Shown: one piece after another, positions 1 to 8,345 of the stretch
Position numbering within the stretch: the first letter of the stretch is position 1
Layout of the letters: the number at the start of each line of letters is the position of its first letter
NCBI GenBank assembly: GCA_016933175.1
Contig: JAFGBK010000073.1
Coordinates: 1-55,026 of the forward strand
Origin: Candidatus Krumholzibacteriota bacterium
Lineage (GTDB): Bacteria > Krumholzibacteriota > Krumholzibacteriia > JACNKJ01
DNA length: 55,026 nucleotides
Reading direction: 5' to 3'
Notes under the pieces: generated by a model
Databases searched by the model: none
Seen by the model: only the letters and a program-made list of their open reading frames with translations
Told to the model about the DNA's origin: nothing
Translations under genes and position numbers: made by a program

Positions 1-418
1 AGGCGGGGGTCGTATCGAGTCCCCAGGCTAGCGGCGACGCGCGCCGACGTCAATGTCACCTGCCCCTTACGGCGAGGCGCCGGTTTTCGTTTCCATCATG
101 AAGCACGCCGCCGGGAAGCCGCCACGTGTCACTAGAGGACGTTATGAGGAAATGCCGTCGCCACGATCGCCTGCCGTTTATCAGTATTGATAAATGAGAG
201 GAGGTGGGGCGAGTCACATGCATATTCCTTTGAAAAAAAAACCGCTTGGCCAAGGATGCCTTCCGGCATGCGGCCTGCTAATTAACTCAAGATTAGACCC
301 GGCAAGTCGATGAACATGGCTGAAGCGATCATTCATTGACCATTCCCCGCGCCCCTCCCGGTGCAGGCAATCGCGAGAGCCGGTGGCCGGGGAATGGTCC
401 TTCGCACCAGGAGCACCC
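1..418. other. Left-edge region without a recognisable gene
   Basis: No convincing coding sequence is seen here. The stretch from about 160 to 340 is clearly AT-richer than the rest of the window (an A9 run near 233-241, and TTAATTAA-like sequence near 279-287), as expected of a promoter or intergenic region. A short leftward open frame (56-253) has no recognisable domain and is rejected. I looked for a cyclic-di-GMP riboswitch because an HD-GYP gene follows, but the conserved GEMM core is absent. No clear -35/-10 pair was found. Confidence 0.5.
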
Positions 419-1636
419 GTGACCGATCAGCAGACGAAGGCTCCAGGCGGGGGCAGGCGTCCGGACCGTGAGGCGTTCATCTCTACCATGGCCGATACCC
501 CCACCCCGGCGGCCAGGACGGCGCCCCCCCGTGCGCCGGACACGGTCGCCGAAATTCCCCCTTCCGGTCCCTCACCGCAGACCCTGCCCCCGCCCGGAGC
601 CTTCGATCTGAACCTGGAGAAGACCCACGAGGCGCCGCGCCGCGCCGCGCCCTACAGCCGCCTCACGCTGACGCGGCGTCTGGCGGCGCAGCTGGAGGCG
701 GTCAGCAAGGAGGTCTGGCTGGTCCTGTCGCTGCTGGCCATCGCCCTGGTCCTCAACCGACTCGTGGCCGCCCAGCGCGCGGTGCTCGGCTTCTACACCC
801 TGCCGACCCTCTACTCGGCCTACGTCTACGGCCGGCGCCACGCCACCCTGACGGCCATGGCCAGCGTCTTCCTGGTGGGATTCATGGCGGCGGTCAAGCC
901 GGACCTGATCGGGAACATCGCGGGCGCCATGCCCCCGAGCCTGGACTTCGTGGCCTGGGGCGGCATGCTCGTCCTGACGGCCTACGCCATGGGCACCCTG
1001 CACGAGCGCCACCGCAAGCGCGTGGACGAGTTGCGCCAGACCTATCACGGCCTGCTCCACATCCTCCGCCATTTCATCTCCAACGACAAGCACACGGAGA
1101 GCCACTGCTACCGCGTCTCCATCTACGCCACGCGCATCGCCGCCTGCCTGGGCCTGTCCGCCAGTCGCGTCGAGGACATCCGCGCCGCGGCGCTGCTGCA
1201 CGACATCGGAAAGATGGAGGTGAGCCGGGAGCTCCTGCACAAGGCGGCGCGCCTGACTCAGGAGGAGTTCGAGGTGATGAAGCGCCACGTGGAGCACGGG
1301 TCGAGCCTGCTGGAGCCCGTGGGCGGGCCGCTGCGCAGGATCATCCCCATCATCCTCGCCCACCACGATCGCTTCGACGGCTCGGGCTACAACGAGCAGG
1401 CGGGCGAGGGCATGCGCAGCGGCGAGGAGATCCCCATCGAGGCCCGCATCATCGCCGTCGCCGACGTCTACGACTCGCTGACCAGCGACCGGCCCTACCG
1501 CCGCGCGATCAGCCCCTTCGAGGCCCGGGAAGCCATCATCAAGGGCTCGGGCGGCGCCTTCGATCCCCGCGCCGTGCAGGGCTTCCTCTGCGCCTTCGAC
1601 CGCGGCGAGATGGAAATCCCCGAGATGCTGATCTAG
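419..1636 (+). CDS. Membrane-anchored HD-GYP domain protein (probable cyclic-di-GMP phosphodiesterase)
   Basis: The chain has a proline-rich N-terminal tail (about 60 residues), a hydrophobic membrane region with about four helices, and a C-terminal HD-GYP domain. Motifs seen are LLHDIGK, HHDRFDGSGYN and IIAVADVYDSLTSDRPYR. The canonical GYP tripeptide reads GYN, which is tolerated in many family members. HD-GYP proteins usually hydrolyse cyclic di-GMP; activity here is inferred from the intact HD and HHxxxDGxGY residues. I chose GTG 419 because AGGAGC lies 4 nt upstream. GTG 383 and ATG 488 are in-frame alternatives. The stop overlaps tail-to-tail with the GNAT gene on the other strand (shared CTAG). 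No receiver or other input domain is visible beyond the membrane region. Confidence 0.85.
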   Translation: MTDQQTKAPGGGRRPDREAFISTMADTPTPAARTAPPRAPDTVAEIPPSGPSPQTLPPPGAFDLNLEKTHEAPRRAAPYSRLTLTRRLAAQLEAVSKEVWLVLSLLAIALVLNRLVAAQRAVLGFYTLPTLYSAYVYGRRHATLTAMASVFLVGFMAAVKPDLIGNIAGAMPPSLDFVAWGGMLVLTAYAMGTLHERHRKRVDELRQTYHGLLHILRHFISNDKHTESHCYRVSIYATRIAACLGLSASRVEDIRAAALLHDIGKMEVSRELLHKAARLTQEEFEVMKRHVEHGSSLLEPVGGPLRRIIPIILAHHDRFDGSGYNEQAGEGMRSGEEIPIEARIIAVADVYDSLTSDRPYRRAISPFEAREAIIKGSGGAFDPRAVQGFLCAFDRGEMEIPEMLI

Positions 1637-2163
1637 TCCGGCCCCAGCCGGTAGCGGACCTGCGGCAGGACCACGCCGCCGCGCGTGCGGCGTTCCTTCT
1701 CGACGCCGTCCGCGGCGAAGCCCATGGCCTCGTAGAAGGCGATCGCCTGCGCGTTGCCGCGCAGCACCCAGAGCGTGATCGCCGTGAAGCCCGCGGCGCG
1801 CAGGCGCGCCAGGGCCGCGGCGCAGAGGCGGCGGCCGTGGCCGCGCCGCCAGGCGCGGGGGGCGATGTAGATGCCGAAGATCTCGCCGGTCTCGGGGCCG
1901 GCGTCCTCGTCCCGGCAGGCGCCCAGTCTCACGAAGCCGACGGCGCCGTCGTCGTCCTCGGCCACGATGATGTCGGCGCCCTCGTCGCGGATCTCGTCGC
2001 GCCAGAGCGCCTCGCGCCGATCCACGGACAGTCCGGCGAGGAAGTCGTCGGGGACCAAGCCCCGGTAGGCCTGCTGCCACGCGCGGACGTGGAGCGACGC
2101 CAGCGGCCGCGCGTCCTCCGGACGCGCCGGGCGCAGGCGGCAGCCCCCCGCGCCGTCGCTCAC
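1633..2163 (-). CDS. GNAT-family N-acetyltransferase
   Basis: A protein of 176 residues with a full GNAT fold. The early segment resembles RPARPEDARPLASLHVRAW. The acetyl-CoA-binding motif A is IYIAPRAWRRGHGRRL, with the R-x-x-G-x-G/R pattern, and motif B is GNAQAIAFYEAMGF. The substrate cannot be told from sequence. The start is GTG 2163, which overlaps the TGA of the upstream Ada-like gene by 4 nt (GTGA), so the two are probably translationally coupled. A longer in-frame reading upstream of 2163 only runs through the overlapping gene and is rejected. Confidence 0.85.
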   Translation of the reverse strand: MSDGAGGCRLRPARPEDARPLASLHVRAWQQAYRGLVPDDFLAGLSVDRREALWRDEIRDEGADIIVAEDDDGAVGFVRLGACRDEDAGPETGEIFGIYIAPRAWRRGHGRRLCAAALARLRAAGFTAITLWVLRGNAQAIAFYEAMGFAADGVEKERRTRGGVVLPQVRYRLGPD

Positions 2164-3038
2164 GGCGCCTCTCCGCCCGCGGCGCGCTCGGCGCCGCCCG
2201 CCGCCTCGCGTGCGCGCGCGGCTTCCCAGCCCAGGATGAGGCGCTTCTTGGCCGTCCCCCAGCGGTAGTCGCCGATGAGCCCCGAGGCGCGGATCACCCG
2301 GTGGCAGGGGATCAGGAAGGAGATGGGATTCCGCGCGACGGCGCTGCCCACGGCCCGCGACGCCCGCGGCCGGCCGAGGTCCCGGGCCAGGTCGCCGTAG
2401 GTGACCACGGCGCCCGGGGGCACGCGCAGGAGCGCCTCCCAGACCTTGATCTGGAAGTTGCTGCCGCGCACGTGGAGATCGATCACGGGGCGCCCGCCCC
2501 GCGCGCGGCCGAAGATGCGCGCCGCCGTGCGGGCGGTGGCGCGCGCGTCCTCCACGAGCGCGGCCTCCGGCCAGCGCGCCGCCAGGTCGGCCCGGGCGGC
2601 CGCGCGCTCGCGGGGTCCGAAGAAGGTCAGGGCGCACACGCCGCGGTCCGTCTGGCCGATGAGGCAGTGGCCGAAGGGCCCCGGGTGGATCCCCCAGCGG
2701 ACGGTGACCCCGCCGCCGCGGCGCTTGAACTCGCCGGGCGTGACGGCCTCCACCGTGACCATGAGGTCGTGCAGGCGGCCCGGGCCGGACAGGCCGGCGC
2801 CGTAGGCGGCGTCCAGGACGCTGCGCGGCTCCAGGAGCAGCGCCGCCGCCCGGCGCGCCGTGAGCACCTGCAGGTAGCGCTTGGGGCTCAGGCCCACCCA
2901 GCGGCGGAACAGGCGCTGGAAGTGGTACTCGCTCAGGCCTGCTCGGGCGGCCACCTCGACGAGGGTCGGCTGCTCGTCGAGGCGATCCGCCAGGAAGATC
3001 ATGGCCGCTTCGATGCGCCGGTAGTCGGGGATCGCCAT
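2160..3038 (-). CDS. Ada-like bifunctional protein: AraC-type HTH plus O6-methylguanine-DNA methyltransferase
   Basis: A protein of 292 residues. Residues 1-105 form an AraC-type double helix-turn-helix (EVAARAGLSEYHFQRLFRRW, SPKRYL). Residues about 110-275 form an Ogt/MGMT domain with the methyl-acceptor site IPCHRVI (Cys245) and the preceding VPPGAVVTYGDLA segment. It would transfer O6-alkyl groups from guanine to its own cysteine. The N-terminal zinc/phosphotriester domain of E. coli Ada, with its sensor cysteine, is missing, so how it would sense methylation is unclear; this shorter arrangement is common outside enterobacteria. The start is ATG 3038, with GGGAGG upstream. A longer in-frame ATG at 3149 has no good ribosome site. 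It is coupled to the downstream GNAT gene. Confidence 0.88.
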   Translation of the reverse strand: MAIPDYRRIEAAMIFLADRLDEQPTLVEVAARAGLSEYHFQRLFRRWVGLSPKRYLQVLTARRAAALLLEPRSVLDAAYGAGLSGPGRLHDLMVTVEAVTPGEFKRRGGGVTVRWGIHPGPFGHCLIGQTDRGVCALTFFGPRERAAARADLAARWPEAALVEDARATARTAARIFGRARGGRPVIDLHVRGSNFQIKVWEALLRVPPGAVVTYGDLARDLGRPRASRAVGSAVARNPISFLIPCHRVIRASGLIGDYRWGTAKKRLILGWEAARAREAAGGAERAAGGEAP

Positions 3039-3188
3039 GGCGCCTCCCGGGGTGGAACGATCCCGCACAGGATCACTCCCCGGGCGCCGCGCCTCAACCC
3101 GATTCTTGCGCCACGGGCGCACCGGCGTCCGATCCGGCGCCGCCGCCATCGACCGCGGCCGCCCGGCAGGCCAATCGGTCCGGCAGAC

Positions 3189-5738
3189 TCAGGGTTCCAG
3201 GGTCACCCCTTCGATGGAAACAGGCGCCATGATGGGCAGGGGCCGGCCGCCGGCGCGCAGCACCCGCTCCAGGAAGAGACGCTCGACGGGATCGAGCCCG
3301 CGCCACGCGTCGCCCTGCAGGACGGACTCAGGCTCGGCCGGCGCCGGTTCCTCCGCGCGGGACCAGGGCAGCCGCAGCCCGAAGGGCAGGGAGGGCCCAC
3401 CGAGCAGGCGCCCCAGGTCGAAGGCGCCCAGGGAGGGGCCCTCGACGATGGCCAGCGGGCGGCCGGCCGGCAGCCCCGTCTTCTCGCGGGCCACCCACAG
3501 CCCGCGCCAGAGGCCGCCGATCTCGTCCACGAGGCCGTTGTCCAGCCCGTCGGCGCCGCTCCAGACGCGGCCCTGGCCGATGGCGTCGACCGCCGCCGGC
3601 GTCATGTGGCGCCCCTCGGCCACCTTGGCGACGAAGTCGCCGTAGAGATCGCGCATGGCCGCCTCGAAGCGGGCCCGCTCCTCGCCGGTCAACGGCCGGT
3701 GGGGCACGCTCAGGCCGATGAAGGGCAGGGACGGACCGCTGAAGACGTCCGCGTGCGAGCCGCGCTGCACGTGGTCGTAGTCCAGGCCCATCTTCTCGCC
3801 GATGCCGTCGTCCCAGAAGTGCAGCGAGATGACGCCGATGGAGCCGGTAAGCGTGAACGGCGAGGCGAGCAGGGCATCGCTGTGCATGGAGATCCAGTAG
3901 CCGCCCGAGGCCGCCACCTGGCCCTGGCTGACGATGACGGGCTTCTTCGCCATGGCCGCCTTGAGCTCCCGCGCGACGAGGTCGCTGGGCAGGTCGTCCC
4001 CGCCCGGCGAGTCGGCCCGCAGGACGATGGCCTTGATCTTGTCGTCGTCGCGCAGCTTGCGGATGATGCGCGAGAGCCGCCGCCCCTCGATGCCCTCGTC
4101 CATGGCGCAGGCGCCGATGGCGTAGAGGACGGCGATGCGGTCGGGCTCGCCCCACTCCTCCTGGGCCCAGACGGGATCGCCGCGGAGGCCGGCCAGCCGG
4201 GCCGCGGGACTGCCGCCTCCGGCGCGGACCGCCGTCTCGCGCGCCATGTCGCGCGCCTCGTGGTAGTCGCCGATGCGGTCGACGAGACCGGCAGCCAGGG
4301 CCTCGTCGGCCAGCAGCTCGCCCTTCTCCTCGACGAGGCGGTCCCAGGCGGCGCGGTCCATGCCGCGCGCCCGCGCGCTCAGTCCGACGGCGGTCTCGTA
4401 CCAGTCCTCGATCAGGGCCTCGCCCTGCTCGCGGTCGGCCTCGGACATGGAGGTGCGCGACAGGGTCTCGGCCGCCGACTTGTAGGTGAAGAAGCGCAGC
4501 TCGTCGATGCCCACGCCCATCTTCTCGAGGAGGCGGCGGTAGTAGCTGCGGCCGAGGTTCAGCCCGCGGATGTTGAGGATGCCGCGGTCGTCCATCCAGA
4601 TCTCGTCGGCGGCGCTGGCCAGCATGTAGTCGAACAGGCCGAGGCGGTCCACGTAGACCGTCACCGTGCGGCCGCCGGCGCGCAGGCCCTCGAGCTGGGC
4701 GCGCAGCTCCCACAGCTTGGCCGGGGAGAGCCGCATGCCCGACAGGTTGAGGACGACGCCCCCCACGGCCGGATCCTCGGCGCAGCGCCGCAGGGCGTCC
4801 AGGGTCTCGAGAAAGGAAGTGCGGTCGTCCAGCCAGCGGTAGGTGCGGTAGGGACGCTCGCCGCGCAGGTCGATCTCGGGGTAGCGCTTGGCGCCCCAGT
4901 GGTGGAACTGGCCGAGGTGGGGGCCGGGCCCGGTCTCCGTGGAGACGAGGGTGGCCACCGACTCCTGCTCGTCGTCCAGGTGATGGCGGGCGCCCGTCTG
5001 CACCCGTCCGCTGGAGCCCTGGAAGGCCCATTCCAGGCGCAGACTCAGCTCGCCGCCGTCGCGGGCCCGCGCGGCCAGGCGCAGCCCGGGTATGACGTGC
5101 AGCTCGGCGCCGTAACCGAAGGCGATCTCCTCGAAGTCGTCGTTGTCGCAGGCGGCCGCGTCGGCGAAGAGGGTGACGCGCGGCCCGAAGGGCCGCAGCC
5201 CCAGGTCCGCCTGGAGGAAGCGGTGCTCGCCCACGAGGTCGCTGGTGTGGCTGGCCCCCAGGGACAGCATGCGCCAGCGCCGCACGGCGCCGAGGGTCAG
5301 CCGGCGCGAGCGGCCGGCCACGTCCATGTCTCCCGCGCTCCAGGTGTAGGACAGGCCCAGGGCCAGGTCCCGGTCGCCGCCGCCCAGGCCGACGGTGAAG
5401 TCGTGCTGGACGCCCAGGGTATCGGCGCCGTCCCGCAGGCGCCAGCCCAGGCCCAGGCTCCTCAGGGAGAGCACGCCGAAGTACTGGTCCGGCGCCGCGG
5501 CGAAGCGCTCGTCCGGCGCCTCGAAGGCGAACCAGGTGCCGCCGTGGCCCTGGACCGGCCAGGCGGCGGGGTTCACCAGGCCGGCGGCCACGCTGGACGA
5601 GGCGCCGGGCGAATCCACGAGGCGCGTGATGTCGGCCGCGTAGGCCTCCAGGACGGGATTGTCGGCGGCGATGGCGGCCGGCGCCAGGACCGCGAGGGCG
5701 AGGGTGGTCACGATCAGGGACCGGATGCGGATCGGCAT
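3189..5738 (-). CDS. sppA: Signal peptide peptidase SppA-like (S49) protease with a beta-rich N-terminal extension
   Basis: A protein of 849 residues with a signal peptide (residues 1-25, ending AAIAAD). Residues about 300-849 hold two S49 units as in long-form SppA: the catalytic lysine is in FFTYKSAAETLSR (Lys420), and the nucleophile is in GQVAASGGYWIS (Ser611), followed by TGSIGVI. SppA degrades leftover signal peptides at the membrane. Residues about 55-250 are unusual: alternating hydrophobic, aromatic and glycine-rich strands (LGLGWRL, LALGLSYTW, LEWAFQ) look like part of a beta-barrel, where E. coli SppA has a short membrane anchor. The start ATG 5738 is preceded by GGAGGATGCCCC. The gene is divergent from the DUF5916 gene. 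Confidence 0.85.
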   Translation of the reverse strand: MPIRIRSLIVTTLALAVLAPAAIAADNPVLEAYAADITRLVDSPGASSSVAAGLVNPAAWPVQGHGGTWFAFEAPDERFAAAPDQYFGVLSLRSLGLGWRLRDGADTLGVQHDFTVGLGGGDRDLALGLSYTWSAGDMDVAGRSRRLTLGAVRRWRMLSLGASHTSDLVGEHRFLQADLGLRPFGPRVTLFADAAACDNDDFEEIAFGYGAELHVIPGLRLAARARDGGELSLRLEWAFQGSSGRVQTGARHHLDDEQESVATLVSTETGPGPHLGQFHHWGAKRYPEIDLRGERPYRTYRWLDDRTSFLETLDALRRCAEDPAVGGVVLNLSGMRLSPAKLWELRAQLEGLRAGGRTVTVYVDRLGLFDYMLASAADEIWMDDRGILNIRGLNLGRSYYRRLLEKMGVGIDELRFFTYKSAAETLSRTSMSEADREQGEALIEDWYETAVGLSARARGMDRAAWDRLVEEKGELLADEALAAGLVDRIGDYHEARDMARETAVRAGGGSPAARLAGLRGDPVWAQEEWGEPDRIAVLYAIGACAMDEGIEGRRLSRIIRKLRDDDKIKAIVLRADSPGGDDLPSDLVARELKAAMAKKPVIVSQGQVAASGGYWISMHSDALLASPFTLTGSIGVISLHFWDDGIGEKMGLDYDHVQRGSHADVFSGPSLPFIGLSVPHRPLTGEERARFEAAMRDLYGDFVAKVAEGRHMTPAAVDAIGQGRVWSGADGLDNGLVDEIGGLWRGLWVAREKTGLPAGRPLAIVEGPSLGAFDLGRLLGGPSLPFGLRLPWSRAEEPAPAEPESVLQGDAWRGLDPVERLFLERVLRAGGRPLPIMAPVSIEGVTLEP

Positions 5739-5779
5739 GGGGCATCCTCCTCCGATGTTCGACGAACGGGACGGCGGGC

Positions 5780-5808
5780 ATTGTAGGCGACGGCTCGCGA
5801 AACGGGAA
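5780..5808 (-). promoter_or_regulatory. Candidate promoter for the sppA-like gene
   Basis: On the minus strand, TTCCCG is followed after 17 nt by TACAAT, a good -10 element. The predicted transcript would start about 35 nt upstream of ATG 5738. The -35 is weak (3 of 6 matches). Confidence 0.42.
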
Positions 5809-5965
5809 CACCAAAGGGGCGGCGGCGCGGCGGGACGGAGTAACTTTACGCGGCGGGGAGCGTATGTTAAACCATTCACAACGTTCCGCCGTCATCCATT
5901 CCGTCACATCGTCGGCGCCGCCCGCCGGGGCGGCGGTGCCTCCTGAGCGATCAAGGAGAACGCGC

Positions 5966-8269
5966 ATGATGTCACGCGTGAGCGCCGCCATCACCCTGGC
6001 CCTGCTGGCCGGCGCCGCGGCCGCGACGGCCGAGGACTTCCGCCCGAACACCCTGCCCGAGCTGACCGTCCGGCGCGCCGCCGGCGCCATCGTCATCGAC
6101 GGCGAGCTGGACGATCCCGGCTGGCGCGGCGCCGCCCGCGCCGGCGGTTTCGCCGAGACGAATCCCGGCGACAACATCCGGCCCCTCGTGCCCACCGAGG
6201 TCCGCATCGCCTACGACGACGAGAACCTCTACGTCGCCATCATCGCCCACGACGACCCGGCGCTGGTGCGCGCGCGCCTGCACGACCGCGACGAGATGTG
6301 GAGCGACGATGCCGTGGGCGTCATGCTCGACACCTTCGGCGACGGCATCTGGTGCTACGAGCTCTTCGCCAATCCCCTCGGCATCCAGGGCGACGGGCGC
6401 ATGATGGAGGGCGGCGGCGAGGACATGAGCTTCGACCTGGTCTGGCACTCCGAGGGCCGCGTCACCGAGCGCGGCTTCCAGGTGGAGATGGCAGTGCCCT
6501 TCGGCAGCCTGCGCTTTCCGGACCGCGGGACGCAGACCTGGCGCGTCAACTTCTGGCGCAACCATCCCCGCGAGACGCGCCACCAGTACTCCTGGGTCGG
6601 CATCGACCGCGGCCAGTCCAGCTTCCTCAACCAGTTCGGCACGCTCCGGGGCCTCGACGGCGTGCGGCCCGGCCGCAGCCTGGAGCTGATGCCCACGCTG
6701 GTCGCCTGGCAGACCGGTTTCCGCGAGGATGGCGGCCCCGACGCCGCCTGGACCGACGAGGATCCCGACCTCGAGCCGTCCCTGGGCCTCAAGTACAGCT
6801 TCGGCCCCAGCCTGAGCCTGGAGGCGACGTTGAATCCCGACTTCAGCCAGGTGGAGTCCGACGCCGCGCAAATCGACGTCAACAGCAACTTCGCCCTCTT
6901 CTTCCCCGAGCTGCGCCCCTTCTTCCTGCAGGGCAGCGACCTGTTCGACAGTTTCATCGACGCCATCCACACGCGCAGCATCAACAACCCGCTGGCGGCG
7001 GCCAAGCTCAGCGGCCGCGCCGGCGCCACCAGCTTCCTGGCCCTGGCGGCCTACGAAGAGGACGCGCCCTTCCTGCTGCCCTTCGAGGAGGCCAGCGCCG
7101 TCTTGCCCGGCGAGGACATCGAGGGGCTGGTCACCATCGCCCGGGTCAAGCACAGCCTGTCGGGCGGCAGCTTCGTGGGCGGCCTGATCACCGACCGCCG
7201 CCTGGACGGCGGCGGCGCCAACACCGCCGGCGGCCTGGACGCGAACCTGCGGCTGAACCCGCTCTACAGCCTCGAGGGCCAGATCCTGGCCAGCCGCACC
7301 GAGGAGCCGGACGACGCGGCCCTCAGCGCGCTGATCGCCGACGACGTGGGCGACCTGCGCTTCGACGGCGGCCGGTACACGGCCGCCTTCGACGGCGAGC
7401 GCTTCTCCGGCACGAACCTCTACCTCAGCTTCGAGCGCGACGGCCGCCACCTGTCCTGGGACGTGGACTGGGGGGACGCCAGCCCGGCCTTCCGGGCGGA
7501 CAACGGCTTCGTCAGCATCAGCAACCGCCGCGAGCTGAGCGGCTGGGTCGCCGCCACCTACCGGCCCAACCGCCGCGGCGTCGAGATCGTCCAGCCCATA
7601 CTGGCCTTCGGACGCGTCTGGAACTGGGAGGGCGAGCGCAAGGACGAGTGGCTGGTGCCCCAGCTCTCCCTCAACCTGACGCGGCAGACCTGGCTCGAGA
7701 TCGATCAGTTGTGGAGCAACGAGAACTACCGGGACATCCAGCACGACGGCATCCGCCGCACCACGGTCCAGGCGAGCACCCACCCCTTCGCCTGGCTCGA
7801 CGCGGGCGGGCACGCCACCGTGGGCCGCACCATCTTCCGCTTCGGCGATCCGCCCTTCCTGGGCCGCTCCCGCAGCTTCGGCGCCTGGCTGACCCTGCGG
7901 CCCACGAGCCGCCTGACCGTGGAACCGGAGCTCGATTACGCGCGCATGCGCCACCCCGACGGCGACGCGGTCTACACGGACTGGATCCTGCGCACGCGCC
8001 TGAAGATGCAGTTCACGCGGCGCCTGTTCCTGCGCCTCGTCCTGCAGTACGAGGACCTGGACTACCCCTGGTACGACTATGCCAGCCGGGACCTCGACGT
8101 GGAGCCCCTGCTGAGCTACAAGCTCAACGCCTTCACGGTCTTCTACGCGGGATCCACCCACGCCCTGCACCGCTACCGCGAGGCGGAGCATCCCTCGCTG
8201 GACGGGGACGTCTGGAAGCAGGACGCGCGGCAGTTCTTCGTGAAGGTCCAGTACCTCTTCCAGTCCTGA
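5966..8269 (+). CDS. DUF5916 family protein: CBM9-like domain plus outer-membrane-type beta-barrel
   Basis: A protein of 767 residues with a signal peptide (about 1-24, AAATAED). Next is a carbohydrate-binding-like module (about 35-210) with IDGELDDPGWRGA, VRIAYDDENLYVAI and the DEMWSDDAVGVMLDTF segment. The rest is a long beta-strand-rich C-terminal region containing LNPDFSQVESDAAQIDVNSN and ending in aromatic-rich strands up to the terminal FVKVQYLFQS, which resembles a beta-barrel terminal strand. DUF5916 proteins are thought to sit in the outer membrane; their substrate is not established. The start is ATG 5966 (ATG 5969 is equally possible), with AAGGAGAA 5 nt upstream. It reads away from sppA and converges on the beta-helix gene. 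Confidence 0.82.
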   Translation: MMSRVSAAITLALLAGAAAATAEDFRPNTLPELTVRRAAGAIVIDGELDDPGWRGAARAGGFAETNPGDNIRPLVPTEVRIAYDDENLYVAIIAHDDPALVRARLHDRDEMWSDDAVGVMLDTFGDGIWCYELFANPLGIQGDGRMMEGGGEDMSFDLVWHSEGRVTERGFQVEMAVPFGSLRFPDRGTQTWRVNFWRNHPRETRHQYSWVGIDRGQSSFLNQFGTLRGLDGVRPGRSLELMPTLVAWQTGFREDGGPDAAWTDEDPDLEPSLGLKYSFGPSLSLEATLNPDFSQVESDAAQIDVNSNFALFFPELRPFFLQGSDLFDSFIDAIHTRSINNPLAAAKLSGRAGATSFLALAAYEEDAPFLLPFEEASAVLPGEDIEGLVTIARVKHSLSGGSFVGGLITDRRLDGGGANTAGGLDANLRLNPLYSLEGQILASRTEEPDDAALSALIADDVGDLRFDGGRYTAAFDGERFSGTNLYLSFERDGRHLSWDVDWGDASPAFRADNGFVSISNRRELSGWVAATYRPNRRGVEIVQPILAFGRVWNWEGERKDEWLVPQLSLNLTRQTWLEIDQLWSNENYRDIQHDGIRRTTVQASTHPFAWLDAGGHATVGRTIFRFGDPPFLGRSRSFGAWLTLRPTSRLTVEPELDYARMRHPDGDAVYTDWILRTRLKMQFTRRLFLRLVLQYEDLDYPWYDYASRDLDVEPLLSYKLNAFTVFYAGSTHALHRYREAEHPSLDGDVWKQDARQFFVKVQYLFQS

Positions 8270-8345
8270 CGGGATCCGCGGCGGGCGGGCTCCGCGTCGC
8301 CGGGGCCGGTCCCGCGGCGGCGGGCGCCGAACCGGCGGCGGCCGC

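Noticed and set aside
1..418. Cyclic-di-GMP riboswitch upstream of the HD-GYP gene, and also in the leader of the GEVED gene (ACGCACGCACAG near 36362)
   Set aside because: Only fragments resemble the GEMM core; the paired helices and conserved GGCAAACC are missing.
2301..5786. Long rightward open frame opposite the Ada-like and sppA-like genes
   Set aside because: Composition shadow: no recognisable domain, while the opposite strand has intact catalytic motifs.
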